From Trichodesmium sp. MAG_R03 (lineage in GTDB: Bacteria; Cyanobacteriota; Cyanobacteriia; Cyanobacteriales; Microcoleaceae): a DNA stretch of 52,289 nucleotides. Location: NCBI GenBank assembly GCA_023356535.1, contig JAKQYF010000006.1, positions 1 to 52,289 of the forward strand, given 5' to 3'. Both the position numbers and the translations under genes were made by a program. Within the stretch, counting starts at the first letter, position 1. The number at the start of each line of letters is the position of its first letter. Positions 8,637 to 17,949 of this stretch are shown here, in pieces. Under the pieces are notes generated by a model. It did not search any database. It worked only from the letters and a program-made list of their open reading frames with translations, and had not been told where the DNA came from.

Positions 8637-8716
8637 GCCAATTCACCTTGAAAACGCCATATGTAGGGGTGAATGGCATTCGCCCTCAATGGATGTAGCC
8701 CCCGTGCATAAGTCCT
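8637..8716. repeat. GGACTTACGCA-type MITE, copy c
   Basis: The ends are CAGGACTTAGGCCA and GTGCATAAGTCCTG. The interior matches copy a at 1042-1131 (ATTCACCTTGAAAACGCC, GGTGAATGG, CGCCCTCAATGGATGTAG). Confidence 0.65.
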
Positions 8717-8912
8717 GATCAACTTAAACAATAACTAAAGTAGTTTTGTGCAATATTCAAACACTCAAATTAAAATATTGCTACCAAACATTTACCATGA
8801 CCAGAAAATTAGGTCTTAAACCTTCCCTTTTAAGGGGATGAAAAATAAAATTCCAGTTTTCAAGCTTCCGGCTTCAGCTGTCGGTACTGATAACTGATCA
8901 CTGATAACTAAA

Positions 8913-10826
8913 ATGACTAAAGCTTTCGACTTCCAAGACGAATACGACATCATCATAGTAGGAGGCGGCCATTCCGGTTGCGAAGCTGCCCTTGCCACCG
9001 CACGCCTCGGTTGCCACACCCTCCTACTAACCCTTAACCTCGATAAAATTGCTTGGCAACCATGCAACCCGGCTGTTGGGGGACCTGCAAAATCTCAACT
9101 TACCCATGAAGTGGATGCCTTAGGTGGGGAAATAGGTAAAATGGCAGACCGTACTTATTTGCAAAAACGCATTCTTAATTCTTCTCGCGGACCTGCTGTT
9201 TGGGCGCTACGAGCTCAAACTGATAAACGGGAATACGCTACCGTTATGGGTAATATTATCGAAAATCAAGAAAACCTCCAAGTTCGGGAAAGCATGGTAA
9301 CAGACTTAGTTCTGGGAGATAACCAGGAAATTATTGGAGTAGAAACCTACTTCGGCGTCGCCTTCAAATGTAAAGCTGTCATCCTCACTACTGGAACTTT
9401 CCTCGGTGGAGTTATTTGGGTAGGCAATAAGTCAATGTCTGCGGGCCGTGCGGGAGAATTTCCTGCTATTGGTCTGACTGAAACCCTGAATAAACTTGGT
9501 TTTGAAACCGGACGACTGAAAACAGGTACTCCTGCCAGAGTTGACAAACGTTCTGTTGACTACACTAACCTGGAAGCTCAACCAGGGGATGAAAAAGTCC
9601 GTTGGTTTAGCTTCGACCCGGAAGTGTGGGTGGAAAGAGAACAGATGTGTTGCTACCTCACTCGCACAACTCCAGAAACTCACAAGTTAATTCGTGACAA
9701 TTTACATTTGTCTCCTGTTTATGGTGGGTGGGTGGATGCGAAGGGTCCGCGTTATTGTCCGAGTATTGAAGATAAAATTGTGCGGTTTGCTGATAAACAT
9801 AGTCATCAAATATTTATTGAACCGGAAGGTCGTGATATTCCTGAACTTTATATTCAGGGGTTTTCTACTGGCTTGCCAGAGAAATTGCAATTGGAAATGT
9901 TACGGAGTTTGCCTGGCTTAGAAAATTGCATAATGTTACGACCTGCTTATGCGGTGGAATATGATTATTTACCTGCGACTCAATGTTATCCGACGCTGAT
10001 GACTAAGAAAATTGAGGGGCTATTTTGTGCTGGTCAAATTAATGGTACAACTGGATATGAAGAGGCAGCAGCTCAAGGTTTTGTGGCGGGAATAAATGGG
10101 GTTAAATTTGTTAAAAATGAAGAGATGATTATTTTCCCACGGGAACAAAGTTATATTGGTACTTTAATTGACGATCTATGTACAAAAGACTTGGGAGAAC
10201 CCTATCGAATGTTGACAAGTCGTTCGGAATATCGTTTGATTTTACGGTCTGATAATGCTGACCAAAGATTAACTCCTTTGGGTCGAGAAATTGGTTTAAT
10301 TGATGACCGTCGGTGGGAGTTATTTGAGAGTAAGCAAGCTAATATTAATGCTGAAAAAGCAAGGTTAAATTCTACTCGAATTAAAGAATTAGATGAGGTT
10401 ACTATTAATATAGTTACTGATACTCAAACAAAAATTAAGGGTTCGATTACTTTGGCAGATTTGTTACGCCGACCAGGTTTCCATTATGTAGATTTAGAAA
10501 AGTATAATCTGGGGAATTTAGATTTAACATTAGCTGAAAAAGAGGAAGCCGAAATTGATATTAAATATTCGGGTTATTTGCAAAGACAGCAAAATCAAAT
10601 CGACCAAATTAGCCGACAAGAAAATCGAAAGTTGCCTGCTAATTTAGATTATTTGGCTATTTCTACTTTGTCGTTGGAGGCACGGGAAAAATTATCGAAA
10701 TTTCAGCCTTTAACTATTGGTCAAGCGTCTCGAATTGGTGGAGTAAATCCGGCGGATATTAATGCTTTACTAGTTTATTTGGAGGTACAATATAGGCTGG
10801 ATAAATTAAGTTCTGTTAATGTTTAG
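8913..10826 (+). CDS. mnmG: tRNA uridine-5-carboxymethylaminomethyl modification enzyme MnmG
   Basis: FAD-dependent enzyme that, with the GTPase MnmE, adds the carboxymethylaminomethyl group to wobble uridine 34 of certain tRNAs in the cytosol. The N-terminus has the dinucleotide-binding signature [17 protein letters not shown] (glycines at 17, 18, 19 and 22). Family landmarks follow: [60 protein letters not shown] and [14 protein letters not shown]. The C-terminal domain for tRNA and MnmE contact ends with [22 protein letters not shown]. The length of 637 residues is typical. It starts at ATG 8913 directly after repeat DNA, has no operon partner, and is intact. Confidence 0.97.
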   Translation: MTKAFDFQDEYDIIIVGGGHSGCEAALATARLGCHTLLLTLNLDKIAWQPCNPAVGGPAKSQLTHEVDALGGEIGKMADRTYLQKRILNSSRGPAVWALRAQTDKREYATVMGNIIENQENLQVRESMVTDLVLGDNQEIIGVETYFGVAFKCKAVILTTGTFLGGVIWVGNKSMSAGRAGEFPAIGLTETLNKLGFETGRLKTGTPARVDKRSVDYTNLEAQPGDEKVRWFSFDPEVWVEREQMCCYLTRTTPETHKLIRDNLHLSPVYGGWVDAKGPRYCPSIEDKIVRFADKHSHQIFIEPEGRDIPELYIQGFSTGLPEKLQLEMLRSLPGLENCIMLRPAYAVEYDYLPATQCYPTLMTKKIEGLFCAGQINGTTGYEEAAAQGFVAGINGVKFVKNEEMIIFPREQSYIGTLIDDLCTKDLGEPYRMLTSRSEYRLILRSDNADQRLTPLGREIGLIDDRRWELFESKQANINAEKARLNSTRIKELDEVTINIVTDTQTKIKGSITLADLLRRPGFHYVDLEKYNLGNLDLTLAEKEEAEIDIKYSGYLQRQQNQIDQISRQENRKLPANLDYLAISTLSLEAREKLSKFQPLTIGQASRIGGVNPADINALLVYLEVQYRLDKLSSVNV

Positions 10827-10937
10827 TGGCTGGAAAATTGAGTTATATTATGTCTGAAAAATTAATCATTATTCTGGCAGAAATTATCGGCAAAATCTAA
10901 GGATAAGTTGCAATTCTGTAGGTGTTTGGTCTGCAAG

Positions 10938-11412
10938 CCCCTCCTTGTTGATCCACTTTGGTGAGGTACACCTATCGCGGACAAGATGCTCGCACTAGGA
11001 ACATTTAATTTTTAATATCTGTACTTCGTATGTTTGGAGTTTCCTGTATCATAACCCCTCCTTAGTGCTCCACTTGGTGAAGTACACCTATCGCGGGCAA
11101 GATGCCCGCACTAGGAAAATTAAAATTTTAATATCTGTACTTTGTATGCTTGGAATTTCCTGTATGATCACCCCTCCTTGGTGTTCCACTTTAGTAAGGT
11201 ACACCTATCGTGGGCAAGATGCCCGCACTAGGAAAATTAAAATTAAAATTAAAATTAAAATTTTAATTTCTGTACTTTGTATACTTGGAATTTCCTATAT
11301 AGTAGCTCCTTCTAGGTGTTCCACTTTGGTGAGGTATCGTGGGCAAGATGCTCGCACTAGGAACATTTAAGTTTTAATATCTGTACTTCCTATGCTTAGA
11401 ATTTCCTGTATC
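10938..11412 (+). repeat. Tandem array of about four 116-bp repeat units
   Basis: Units begin CCCCTCCTT at 10938, 11055 and 11171, with a diverged fourth start near 11304. Each contains GTACACCTATCG, a GCGGGCAAGATGCCCGC stem-loop, CACTAGGAA, TTTAATATCTGTACTT and TTTCCTGTAT. Unit three carries an extra run of AAAATT repeats, and unit four lacks part of the GTACACC block. A solo unit lies at 21701-21795. An apparent 101-codon open frame across the array is a by-product of the repeat. The rest of the 10827-11556 spacer shows nothing else. Confidence 0.85.
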
Positions 11413-11556
11413 ACATTCAAGATTGAAAAAAAGTGCTAATATTTTGGGTACAAATAAAATAAGATTGCTATAGTTGTGACTTTCTCGTCCGCTTTTATTG
11501 TGATCGGCTCCTTATTTCCTATTCAAGACAATTTAGAGGTTAAAAAAAAAGATAAT

Positions 11557-13242
11557 ATGAAAATTATCAAAGGTACTTGGAGTTATTTATTTTGGCTGGG
11601 ACCAATTTTAACTATTGTCGGTGTATCAGCAGGTTTTGTATCAGGAACTTGGAAGCCTATACCATTAGCTTTGATAACTTTTGCCATAATAATAATTGGT
11701 TTATGGATTGTTTATCAGGCTTATTCTATAGAACACAACTCAACCACAACGTGGTGGAGTGGTCGAGCAACTGAAGCAGGTACAAATGCAATTTTTGCGA
11801 CTATTTCGGTATTGATTATTTTTGCACTAATTAATTTTCTAGGAGTTCGTTATCAAACAAGAATAGACTTTACTGAAAACCAAAAATTTACATTGTCACC
11901 ACAAACTATAGAAGTATTAGAAAATCTCGAACAACCAGCCAAACTTTGGATATTTGACCGGGGGGAAAATTACCAATATACCCAACTAATAGAAAATTAT
12001 CAAAAACAAGGAAATGGTAAATTTAAGTTTGAGTTAGTGGACCCTCAAGCAAAACCTGGAAAAGCTAATCAATTTGGAGTCAAACAGTTAGGAGAAATTC
12101 ATCTTGAAGTTGGAGATAAAAAAGAAGTTATTATTAGCAGACAACTAGAACCTCTAACTGAATCTAAACTCACAAATAGTATCGAAAAAATACTTAGTAG
12201 CAGAATTTTAAAAGTCTACTTTATTCAAGGTCATGGGGAACGAGAATTAAAAGAAGGTCAAAAGGGTTTGTCTGAAGCTGTTAATACTCTTGAAAATAAA
12301 AATTACATAGTAGAATCTATCAATTTGGCAAGCATTTCTCAAGTACCAGAAGATGCAGATGTTTTGATTATTGCTGGTGCTCAAAGAGAATTTTTAGATG
12401 CAGAAGTTACTGCTTTACAAGAGTATTTAGATCAAGGTGGTGGTGTGTTGATAATGTTAGACCCAAGCACGGACCCAGGATTAAATAATTTATTTGAAGA
12501 GTGGGGTATATTAGTTGACGATCGCCTAGCAATAGATGACCCAAAAATTGGTAGATTAGTAGGTCTTGACCCCTGGGTGGTATTAGTTACTCAGTATGGA
12601 GAACATCCTATTACTCAAGATTTTGGTAGTGGTATTTCATTATATCCCTTTGCCCGACCTATAGAAAGTGAGGCCATAGAAGGGATAGAGGAGAGTCCTC
12701 TAATTTGGACTAATGAGCAAAGTTGGGCAGAAACAGATTTAAGGGGTCAGTTGAAGTTCAATGAGGGTCGCGATCGCATTGGACCATTATCTTTAGGTGT
12801 AGCTTTGACTCGTACTTCTACTGAGGAAAAAAGTCAGGAAACAGAACTAGAGCCTACTCCTATTTCTCCAGTTCCTGGTGAGCCAAACAATGAAACTGTG
12901 GCAACTTCTACTGAAGAATTAGAAGTAGAAAAAGAGACAACTTCAACAGAGGTAAAATCAGAAAATAAATCAGAAGAAGCACGTTTGGTAGTGTTAGGAA
13001 ATTCTCAGTTTGCTACCAATGGTTGGTTTCAACAACAACTGAATGGAGATGTTTTTCTTAACTCAGTTTCTTGGTTAAGTCAACTGGAACAAGAAACACT
13101 TTCTATTAGTCCGAAAAAAACTACAAATCGTCGTATTGCAATGAGTTTAGTGCAAGCCAGATTTTTAAGTTGGATGGCAGTTATAATTTTGCCAATTTTA
13201 GCTTTTTCAATTGGTGGAATAATCTGGTGGCAGCGACGATAA
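11557..13242 (+). CDS. GldG-like ABC transporter auxiliary membrane protein
   Basis: A 561-residue inner-membrane protein of the GldG/ABC auxiliary type. Two N-terminal helices (about residues 10-55) and a third (about 82-102, ATISVLIIFALINFLGVRY) precede a large soluble domain that begins RIDFTENQKFTLSPQTIEVLENL, the usual start of this family. The soluble part includes QGHGERELKEGQKGLSEAV and DVLIIAGAQREFLDAEVTALQEYLDQGGGVLIMLDPS. A Thr/Glu-rich low-complexity insert lies at about 430-490, and one C-terminal helix (WMAVIILPILAFSIGGIIWW) anchors the end. I chose ATG 11557 (MKIIKGTWSYLFW) because it puts the first helix at the N-terminus; an in-frame GTG at 11476 would add 27 residues. Partner ABC ATPase and permease genes, usual upstream neighbours, are absent and the tandem repeat array lies there instead. 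Confidence 0.85.
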   Translation: MKIIKGTWSYLFWLGPILTIVGVSAGFVSGTWKPIPLALITFAIIIIGLWIVYQAYSIEHNSTTTWWSGRATEAGTNAIFATISVLIIFALINFLGVRYQTRIDFTENQKFTLSPQTIEVLENLEQPAKLWIFDRGENYQYTQLIENYQKQGNGKFKFELVDPQAKPGKANQFGVKQLGEIHLEVGDKKEVIISRQLEPLTESKLTNSIEKILSSRILKVYFIQGHGERELKEGQKGLSEAVNTLENKNYIVESINLASISQVPEDADVLIIAGAQREFLDAEVTALQEYLDQGGGVLIMLDPSTDPGLNNLFEEWGILVDDRLAIDDPKIGRLVGLDPWVVLVTQYGEHPITQDFGSGISLYPFARPIESEAIEGIEESPLIWTNEQSWAETDLRGQLKFNEGRDRIGPLSLGVALTRTSTEEKSQETELEPTPISPVPGEPNNETVATSTEELEVEKETTSTEVKSENKSEEARLVVLGNSQFATNGWFQQQLNGDVFLNSVSWLSQLEQETLSISPKKTTNRRIAMSLVQARFLSWMAVIILPILAFSIGGIIWWQRR

Positions 13243-13348
13243 AAAGTCAAAATTAAACGACCTCTTACCCCCTCCGAGGGCAGTTTAATTCTCAAATTTA
13301 TTAACTCTTGCATATTATTCATTGTACCCAAATCTAACCCCAATAAAC

Positions 13349-14803
13349 CTACTCCGAAATGATGTCATAATTAGGCAAATAAAATGTAACAATATTACTA
13401 TTATTTTGATGTTTGTTGTTAATTACCCTTTCGCTTTCTTTAATAGCCCAATCTGTAAACTTTTCTTCATCCAATATAACCCATTTTTTTTCCTCATTTT
13501 TTTCAATCCATTTTGTTTCATTGTAGAGACTTTGGAGTAACTTATAGTATTCTGTTTTATTTTTTTTAAAAAGTGCAGGGTCAATCTCCTCCTTATTGTC
13601 AATTGTTTCTAATAATTTATCCAAAAATTCTGTTCCTGTTCCTTCTATCTTTAAAGTTATTGTTTTAGCAATTTTTTTAGACTTAGCAGGAATTTCAATT
13701 CCTATTCCTAATAAAATAATACAACCATCAACAAGTATAGCTATAAAAAGTGCGGCAATAGCCTCTTCTTGACCCTTTCCAATCTTTAGAAAAGGCTCAA
13801 TAATTCTGATTCTTTTATCTTCATCAAAATACTTTAATTGAAGTTCTTTGTACTTGGGATTTAGGGGGTCTAAACTACCATTATATTTTTCTGGCAAACA
13901 AATGAAATCAGGTTCTGTCGGCAAACATTTGGCTTTGACTTGAGCCAAAGCTTTGCGATCTGCATCAAAAATTTGCTGTGGTTCTTTTCCTTCTAAATCA
14001 TAATTAAATAAAGGTTCTAGTTTATTAACTTCTGGCTTAACTTGATTGAGTCTAATTTGCAAATTTTCTCTTTCATCTTTTAAATCTTTGCATATTTTGC
14101 CACATCCAACTAATCCAGAACGTCTCCGCCCATCTACTTCATCTTTTATTTGTTTTTCTTTGGTCTTAATTTCATTTTCTAACTGTTGAGCTTTTTTTTC
14201 AATAGGATTAAAAACTTCATTAAATAAAGCCCTATGAGCAGAGATAGCTCGATTCAAGCCTTCCTTTTCTCGTGTTTCTTTTACTAAATTATCATAATAA
14301 GCAAAGAAACTAGTATAAATACTAATTATAGAAAAAGAACCTACCGCCATCCATTTTAACCAACGAGCGTGTTTGAGAGTAGAACCTGAAGTTAAAAGTA
14401 ATAATAATGTTTGAATAGCAGCACCACCAGACCAACCTATATATTTGGGTAAAATTTGTGCTGCTCCATACATCGTTGTAAACCCACTGACAATGTTAAG
14501 AATAATCAATGCTATCAACAGTTTAATATCTTGTTGGGGTTTTAGCTCGGTTTTAATTTTCTTATTTCCGTTATAATTTGATATATTGTTTTCATTATTG
14601 TTGTTAATATTTGTCGAGTATAAATCATTGTTTCCATCATTTTGCTGTGGTGTTAGTTGTCCTTTTTGAGGTTTTTGGCGAGGCTTTGTTTTTTGACATC
14701 CAAGTTCACGACACTCAGTCTCGTCTGATGACATTATTTGTAGAGCGTGGCGATTATTTTCATCTCCACGACATTCCCAAAATCCACTTTCTTGATTGTT
14801 CAT
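13349..14803 (-). CDS. Four-helix membrane protein with Cys-containing coiled-coil loop; last gene of GTPase island
   Basis: Not recognised as a named family. The 484-residue protein has a hydrophilic Asn/Gln-rich N-terminus (1-90). Three membrane helices follow at about 93-115, 122-138 and 149-170. A charged, coiled-coil-like loop spans about 171-345 and a fourth helix about 346-370. The C-terminal tail is soluble (about 370-484) and rich in Lys and Glu. The loop holds two cysteine pairs, GCGKIC (234/238) and CLPTEPDFIC (293/302). With the N-terminus inside, three helices would place this loop outside the cytoplasm, where disulfides could form; this is inference. The N-terminal tail also has clustered cysteines (C11, C31, C36). 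The gene follows the GAP1-like gene by 140 bases on the same strand, suggesting co-transcription and a sensor or effector role at the membrane. Confidence 0.7.
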   Translation of the reverse strand: MNNQESGFWECRGDENNRHALQIMSSDETECRELGCQKTKPRQKPQKGQLTPQQNDGNNDLYSTNINNNNENNISNYNGNKKIKTELKPQQDIKLLIALIILNIVSGFTTMYGAAQILPKYIGWSGGAAIQTLLLLLTSGSTLKHARWLKWMAVGSFSIISIYTSFFAYYDNLVKETREKEGLNRAISAHRALFNEVFNPIEKKAQQLENEIKTKEKQIKDEVDGRRRSGLVGCGKICKDLKDERENLQIRLNQVKPEVNKLEPLFNYDLEGKEPQQIFDADRKALAQVKAKCLPTEPDFICLPEKYNGSLDPLNPKYKELQLKYFDEDKRIRIIEPFLKIGKGQEEAIAALFIAILVDGCIILLGIGIEIPAKSKKIAKTITLKIEGTGTEFLDKLLETIDNKEEIDPALFKKNKTEYYKLLQSLYNETKWIEKNEEKKWVILDEEKFTDWAIKESERVINNKHQNNSNIVTFYLPNYDIISE

Positions 14804-14943
14804 AACACAAATAATCTATAAATAATATATATAGTTTAACTAGGTTTTATTGATTTATGGTAGTTTCAAAAATGGCAGATTAATTCTAGAACATAAAGTT
14901 AAAGCTTGAATTTTATTTCTGTGTGGGGTATTTAAGATATTCC

Positions 14944-17919
14944 TCAACCCATTACCTCATCATAGGAAATCTCACTCTTAAGATTCTTATCAGCGTAATT
15001 CATAATTTCTGCTATCTCTAAACTATTGTAGAAAAACCGACATTTTTTAATAAATATTATCAGATTTTGACGGTTTTTAAAACCACTGACTATTTCTTGA
15101 GCATATTTCATCAACAACTCTTTTTCTTCCATAACAAAAAAGTTTGCTTTCTCATACAAACTGATTAATGATAGGGACTGTAAATTTGCACTTAAACGCC
15201 AGTGAATATCTATTAACTTCAAATAATCTTTATTGGTCAACTTTGGTAATACCCTTTCTGAGTTTAACAAATTCCATAGTTGTTCATTAATTGATTTTTC
15301 CCGACGCCAGATTTCAGTGATGTACTCTATCAATTCTCCACTAATTAAGTCAAGAGGAACCTTAGTGTTTAAATCTAATTTCTCTTTTTCATTTGCCCAT
15401 TCAATAAACTTGCCTACATATTTCTGGTAAGTACCCGTCAGATTTTTTTGCATTTTGCTCAATGTTTTACGAGTTAGCAAATCCCAAGCTTGACTAACCA
15501 TAAATTCTGTTTCTACCTCTTTACTTTCCGGGTAATTATCCAATAATTGAAGCCATGCTTCTAGCATCTCAACAGGAAAGCCTTTTCCTATAGTTTTATC
15601 CAGAAAAATAGTTCGTTTTATATCGTCCTTATAAAGAACATTTGAAAGTTCTTGCCAATTTATCCAGCGATTAGAATTATTATCTATAACTAACTTACTT
15701 AATATTGACAACAATTCAACTTTGTCTGGAGAATTATTTGGTTTGTATGGAGATTTATCTGGAGAATTTTGCCAACTACTATTTGGAACGTACCTTGAAG
15801 TTAAAAATGATTCGAATGAATCTGAATACTCATCTGTCAATTTGTCTGGAAACTTATCTTGAAAATCTTGGGAATTAAACTGTTCATAAAATTTATCTGG
15901 AGACTCATCCGTCAATTTGTCTGGAGATATATCTTGAAAATATTGGGAATTAAACCATTCATAAACTCGCAGAAAATCATATACCTTAAATTTCACTTTC
16001 TCTTCTGGAAAACTAATACTCTTTTCTATGGCAGATTCCAATAGTGGCAAACTTTGTTCATAACTTGGTGAGTGAGATTTTAGACAAATCAGATAAAGCT
16101 TGCTAGCTTCATCATTGCTAAGTCTTAAATCATTAGCAATCTCAGGAACATGGAAAATGTTTTTCTCTTTTTGCGATAAATATAAAGTCAGAGAATCAAG
16201 TGTATCAGGAAAATTTTTATGCCAATATTGCTTTAAATTACTTTGATCAAAAGTTTCTCTCTCTAGAAGATAAAAAATAGGAAAAAGTTGTTTGATCAAC
16301 AAATGTTTAAAATCATCCCTCGTAATTTCTTCAACTAATGCTAAATCCCATAGTTGGAATTTATCTTTATTAGAACGAAATATCTTTTCACAACGGATTA
16401 TTAGTTTTTCCAGTTTTAAATATTTTTGTGTAGAGCTTTGCCTGATTTCTAGAGAATCTATCGGTACAGTGTCTATATTTTCAGACTTCTTTTGGAAATA
16501 TTTAATTTCTTCTTGAGAAATATTTTGTATCAGTTTTAAGCAAGCATTTTGTAATGCCTGTACAATATCATCCCCGAGATTTTTATCCACCAAATAATCT
16601 ATAAATTGATTTTCAATTAGAATTTCTAAAGAAGCAAAAAACTTATTATCTATTTCTACTATCTCTAAAAATTTATCCGGCAAACAAGAAGAGATTTTAC
16701 ATAACAGAGTCTTCATTAAGCTGCCATTATTTTCAGGTATTGGCAATGCTTTCCACAGCTCTAAAAGTTTTAAAATTTCACTATCTGGAATCGATGAAAT
16801 TTTACCAAACTTATCGAGAAAACTTTGCACCTTTTCTTCCATTCGAGGAAGGTACTTCCCCAAAAGTTCAATTTTTTCTTGTGACTCTACTGGGTAATTA
16901 ACAATAAAATCTATTGATGGATTATTTAACTTCAACCAACCATCTACTTCCTGAAATTCCCAAACTAAATTATCAGAATCATCCTTAGTAGTCTTATCAA
17001 GATACTCACATATAGTAATTAACTTTTCATATTTATCTTTGGTCGGAGCAATGAAATCTTTGACATATTCGTGGTCTAGATATTCTTCTTTCTCAAACTC
17101 ATCTTGAGTAAAATCTAACAACACCATATTTTCAGGTAAAGAATATCCTGAAAAACTATCTGTCTTAAGTATTATTTGTGCCCACTCGCAATATTTAGGG
17201 TCAACCGAACCTATAGCTAAAGATATTCTGCTGCGCAGATAAGTAGGCAGGAAAAGCAAAATAATATCTAGAAGTAATAATGCTGATACTGTCTTTGGTT
17301 TGCCAGTAAGCAATAATCTTTTACCATTCAAAATTACATTTAAGCCTTGAAGCAAAATATTTTGCTCATAATTGTTAAGTTTTTTCCATACCTTTTCTAT
17401 CCTTTCCTTTACTATTTTAGTGGGAGTTTCTTTTGCTCGTAAAGACTCAAAATCTTCTGCACCTAAAAGCCAGGATTTTTGCTGAGAGTCATCACACTGA
17501 TTAATCTTACTGAAGGTTGGTATTCGCATATTACCTAGACCTCCCAATAACATACAAATTTGATTCTGAAATCCAGCTATTTCTGCCTCCGATACAAAAA
17601 TATAACGGTGCTGGAAAAATGAGCGACTTCCACTTATCGAAAAGAAACCCTTATCTTTATTTAAAGCAGGAGCAGCTTGAATAAGTATAATTTTTTTTTC
17701 TGGCAAAATCGAAGTATTATTCATACAAATTCCTACAGCTTTATGATTATGGCTGATACTTTTATTTTCCCAAAAGTAATATTTTTTTTCATGTATATCT
17801 TCCAGCTCTGAGGTGTTATTTTTAAAATTTTTACTGTAAGAAACTAAACAGTATCCACTATCATTTTCTATAACAAACTTGCCATAGACAAACTGGTCAA
17901 ATTTAGACTCTTGTGACAT
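14944..17919 (-). CDS. GAP1-like (GTPase-associated protein 1) large protein
   Basis: A 991-residue protein. The N-terminal region (about 8-140) starts QFVYGKFVIENDSGYCLVSYSKN, the pattern of GAP1-N domains (a yG..sGY.l.a.S signature). The next region (about 150-300), containing QGLNVILNGKRLLLTGK and LFLPTYLRSRISLAIGS, resembles GAP1-M. The remaining 650 residues look helical and are not recognised. GAP1 proteins were named from bacterial gene neighbourhoods encoding GTPases in predicted conflict systems; no biochemical role is established as far as I know. Start ATG 17919 is preceded by TGGAGAT, a good ribosome site. It lies 30 bases after the DO-GTPase-like gene on the same strand, so the two are almost surely co-transcribed. 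Around residues 650-710 a 25-residue unit (FNSQ.FQD..PDKLTDE) occurs twice in tandem. Recognition is from memory of the family pattern and needs a profile search. Confidence 0.7.
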   Translation of the reverse strand: MSQESKFDQFVYGKFVIENDSGYCLVSYSKNFKNNTSELEDIHEKKYYFWENKSISHNHKAVGICMNNTSILPEKKIILIQAAPALNKDKGFFSISGSRSFFQHRYIFVSEAEIAGFQNQICMLLGGLGNMRIPTFSKINQCDDSQQKSWLLGAEDFESLRAKETPTKIVKERIEKVWKKLNNYEQNILLQGLNVILNGKRLLLTGKPKTVSALLLLDIILLFLPTYLRSRISLAIGSVDPKYCEWAQIILKTDSFSGYSLPENMVLLDFTQDEFEKEEYLDHEYVKDFIAPTKDKYEKLITICEYLDKTTKDDSDNLVWEFQEVDGWLKLNNPSIDFIVNYPVESQEKIELLGKYLPRMEEKVQSFLDKFGKISSIPDSEILKLLELWKALPIPENNGSLMKTLLCKISSCLPDKFLEIVEIDNKFFASLEILIENQFIDYLVDKNLGDDIVQALQNACLKLIQNISQEEIKYFQKKSENIDTVPIDSLEIRQSSTQKYLKLEKLIIRCEKIFRSNKDKFQLWDLALVEEITRDDFKHLLIKQLFPIFYLLERETFDQSNLKQYWHKNFPDTLDSLTLYLSQKEKNIFHVPEIANDLRLSNDEASKLYLICLKSHSPSYEQSLPLLESAIEKSISFPEEKVKFKVYDFLRVYEWFNSQYFQDISPDKLTDESPDKFYEQFNSQDFQDKFPDKLTDEYSDSFESFLTSRYVPNSSWQNSPDKSPYKPNNSPDKVELLSILSKLVIDNNSNRWINWQELSNVLYKDDIKRTIFLDKTIGKGFPVEMLEAWLQLLDNYPESKEVETEFMVSQAWDLLTRKTLSKMQKNLTGTYQKYVGKFIEWANEKEKLDLNTKVPLDLISGELIEYITEIWRREKSINEQLWNLLNSERVLPKLTNKDYLKLIDIHWRLSANLQSLSLISLYEKANFFVMEEKELLMKYAQEIVSGFKNRQNLIIFIKKCRFFYNSLEIAEIMNYADKNLKSEISYDEVMG

Positions 17920-17949
17920 GATATTATATCTCCATAACTAAAATTGCTT

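Larger units (their letters stand above)
7825..8912. other. Repeat- and IS-filled spacer upstream of mnmG
   Basis: No intact gene is visible. The spacer holds an IS630-like fragment, a long dispersed repeat with a second element inserted in it, a GCGGGCA-hairpin repeat and a GGACTTA-type MITE, each listed separately. The final 60 bases include CTGATAACTGATCACTGATAAC, a simple iterated word common in spacers of this type. Confidence 0.6.

Noticed and set aside
9694-9921. Open frames inside mnmG in other frames and strand
   Set aside because: Shadows of mnmG; the mnmG frame is intact and matches its family throughout.
11065-11370. Plus-strand 101-codon open frame
   Set aside because: It is translated straight from the 116-bp tandem repeat; its protein repeat (YTYRGQDARTRK) only mirrors the DNA repeat.
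10938-11412. 116-bp array considered as a CRISPR array
   Set aside because: The whole unit repeats, including the parts that would be spacers, and the unit is far too long.
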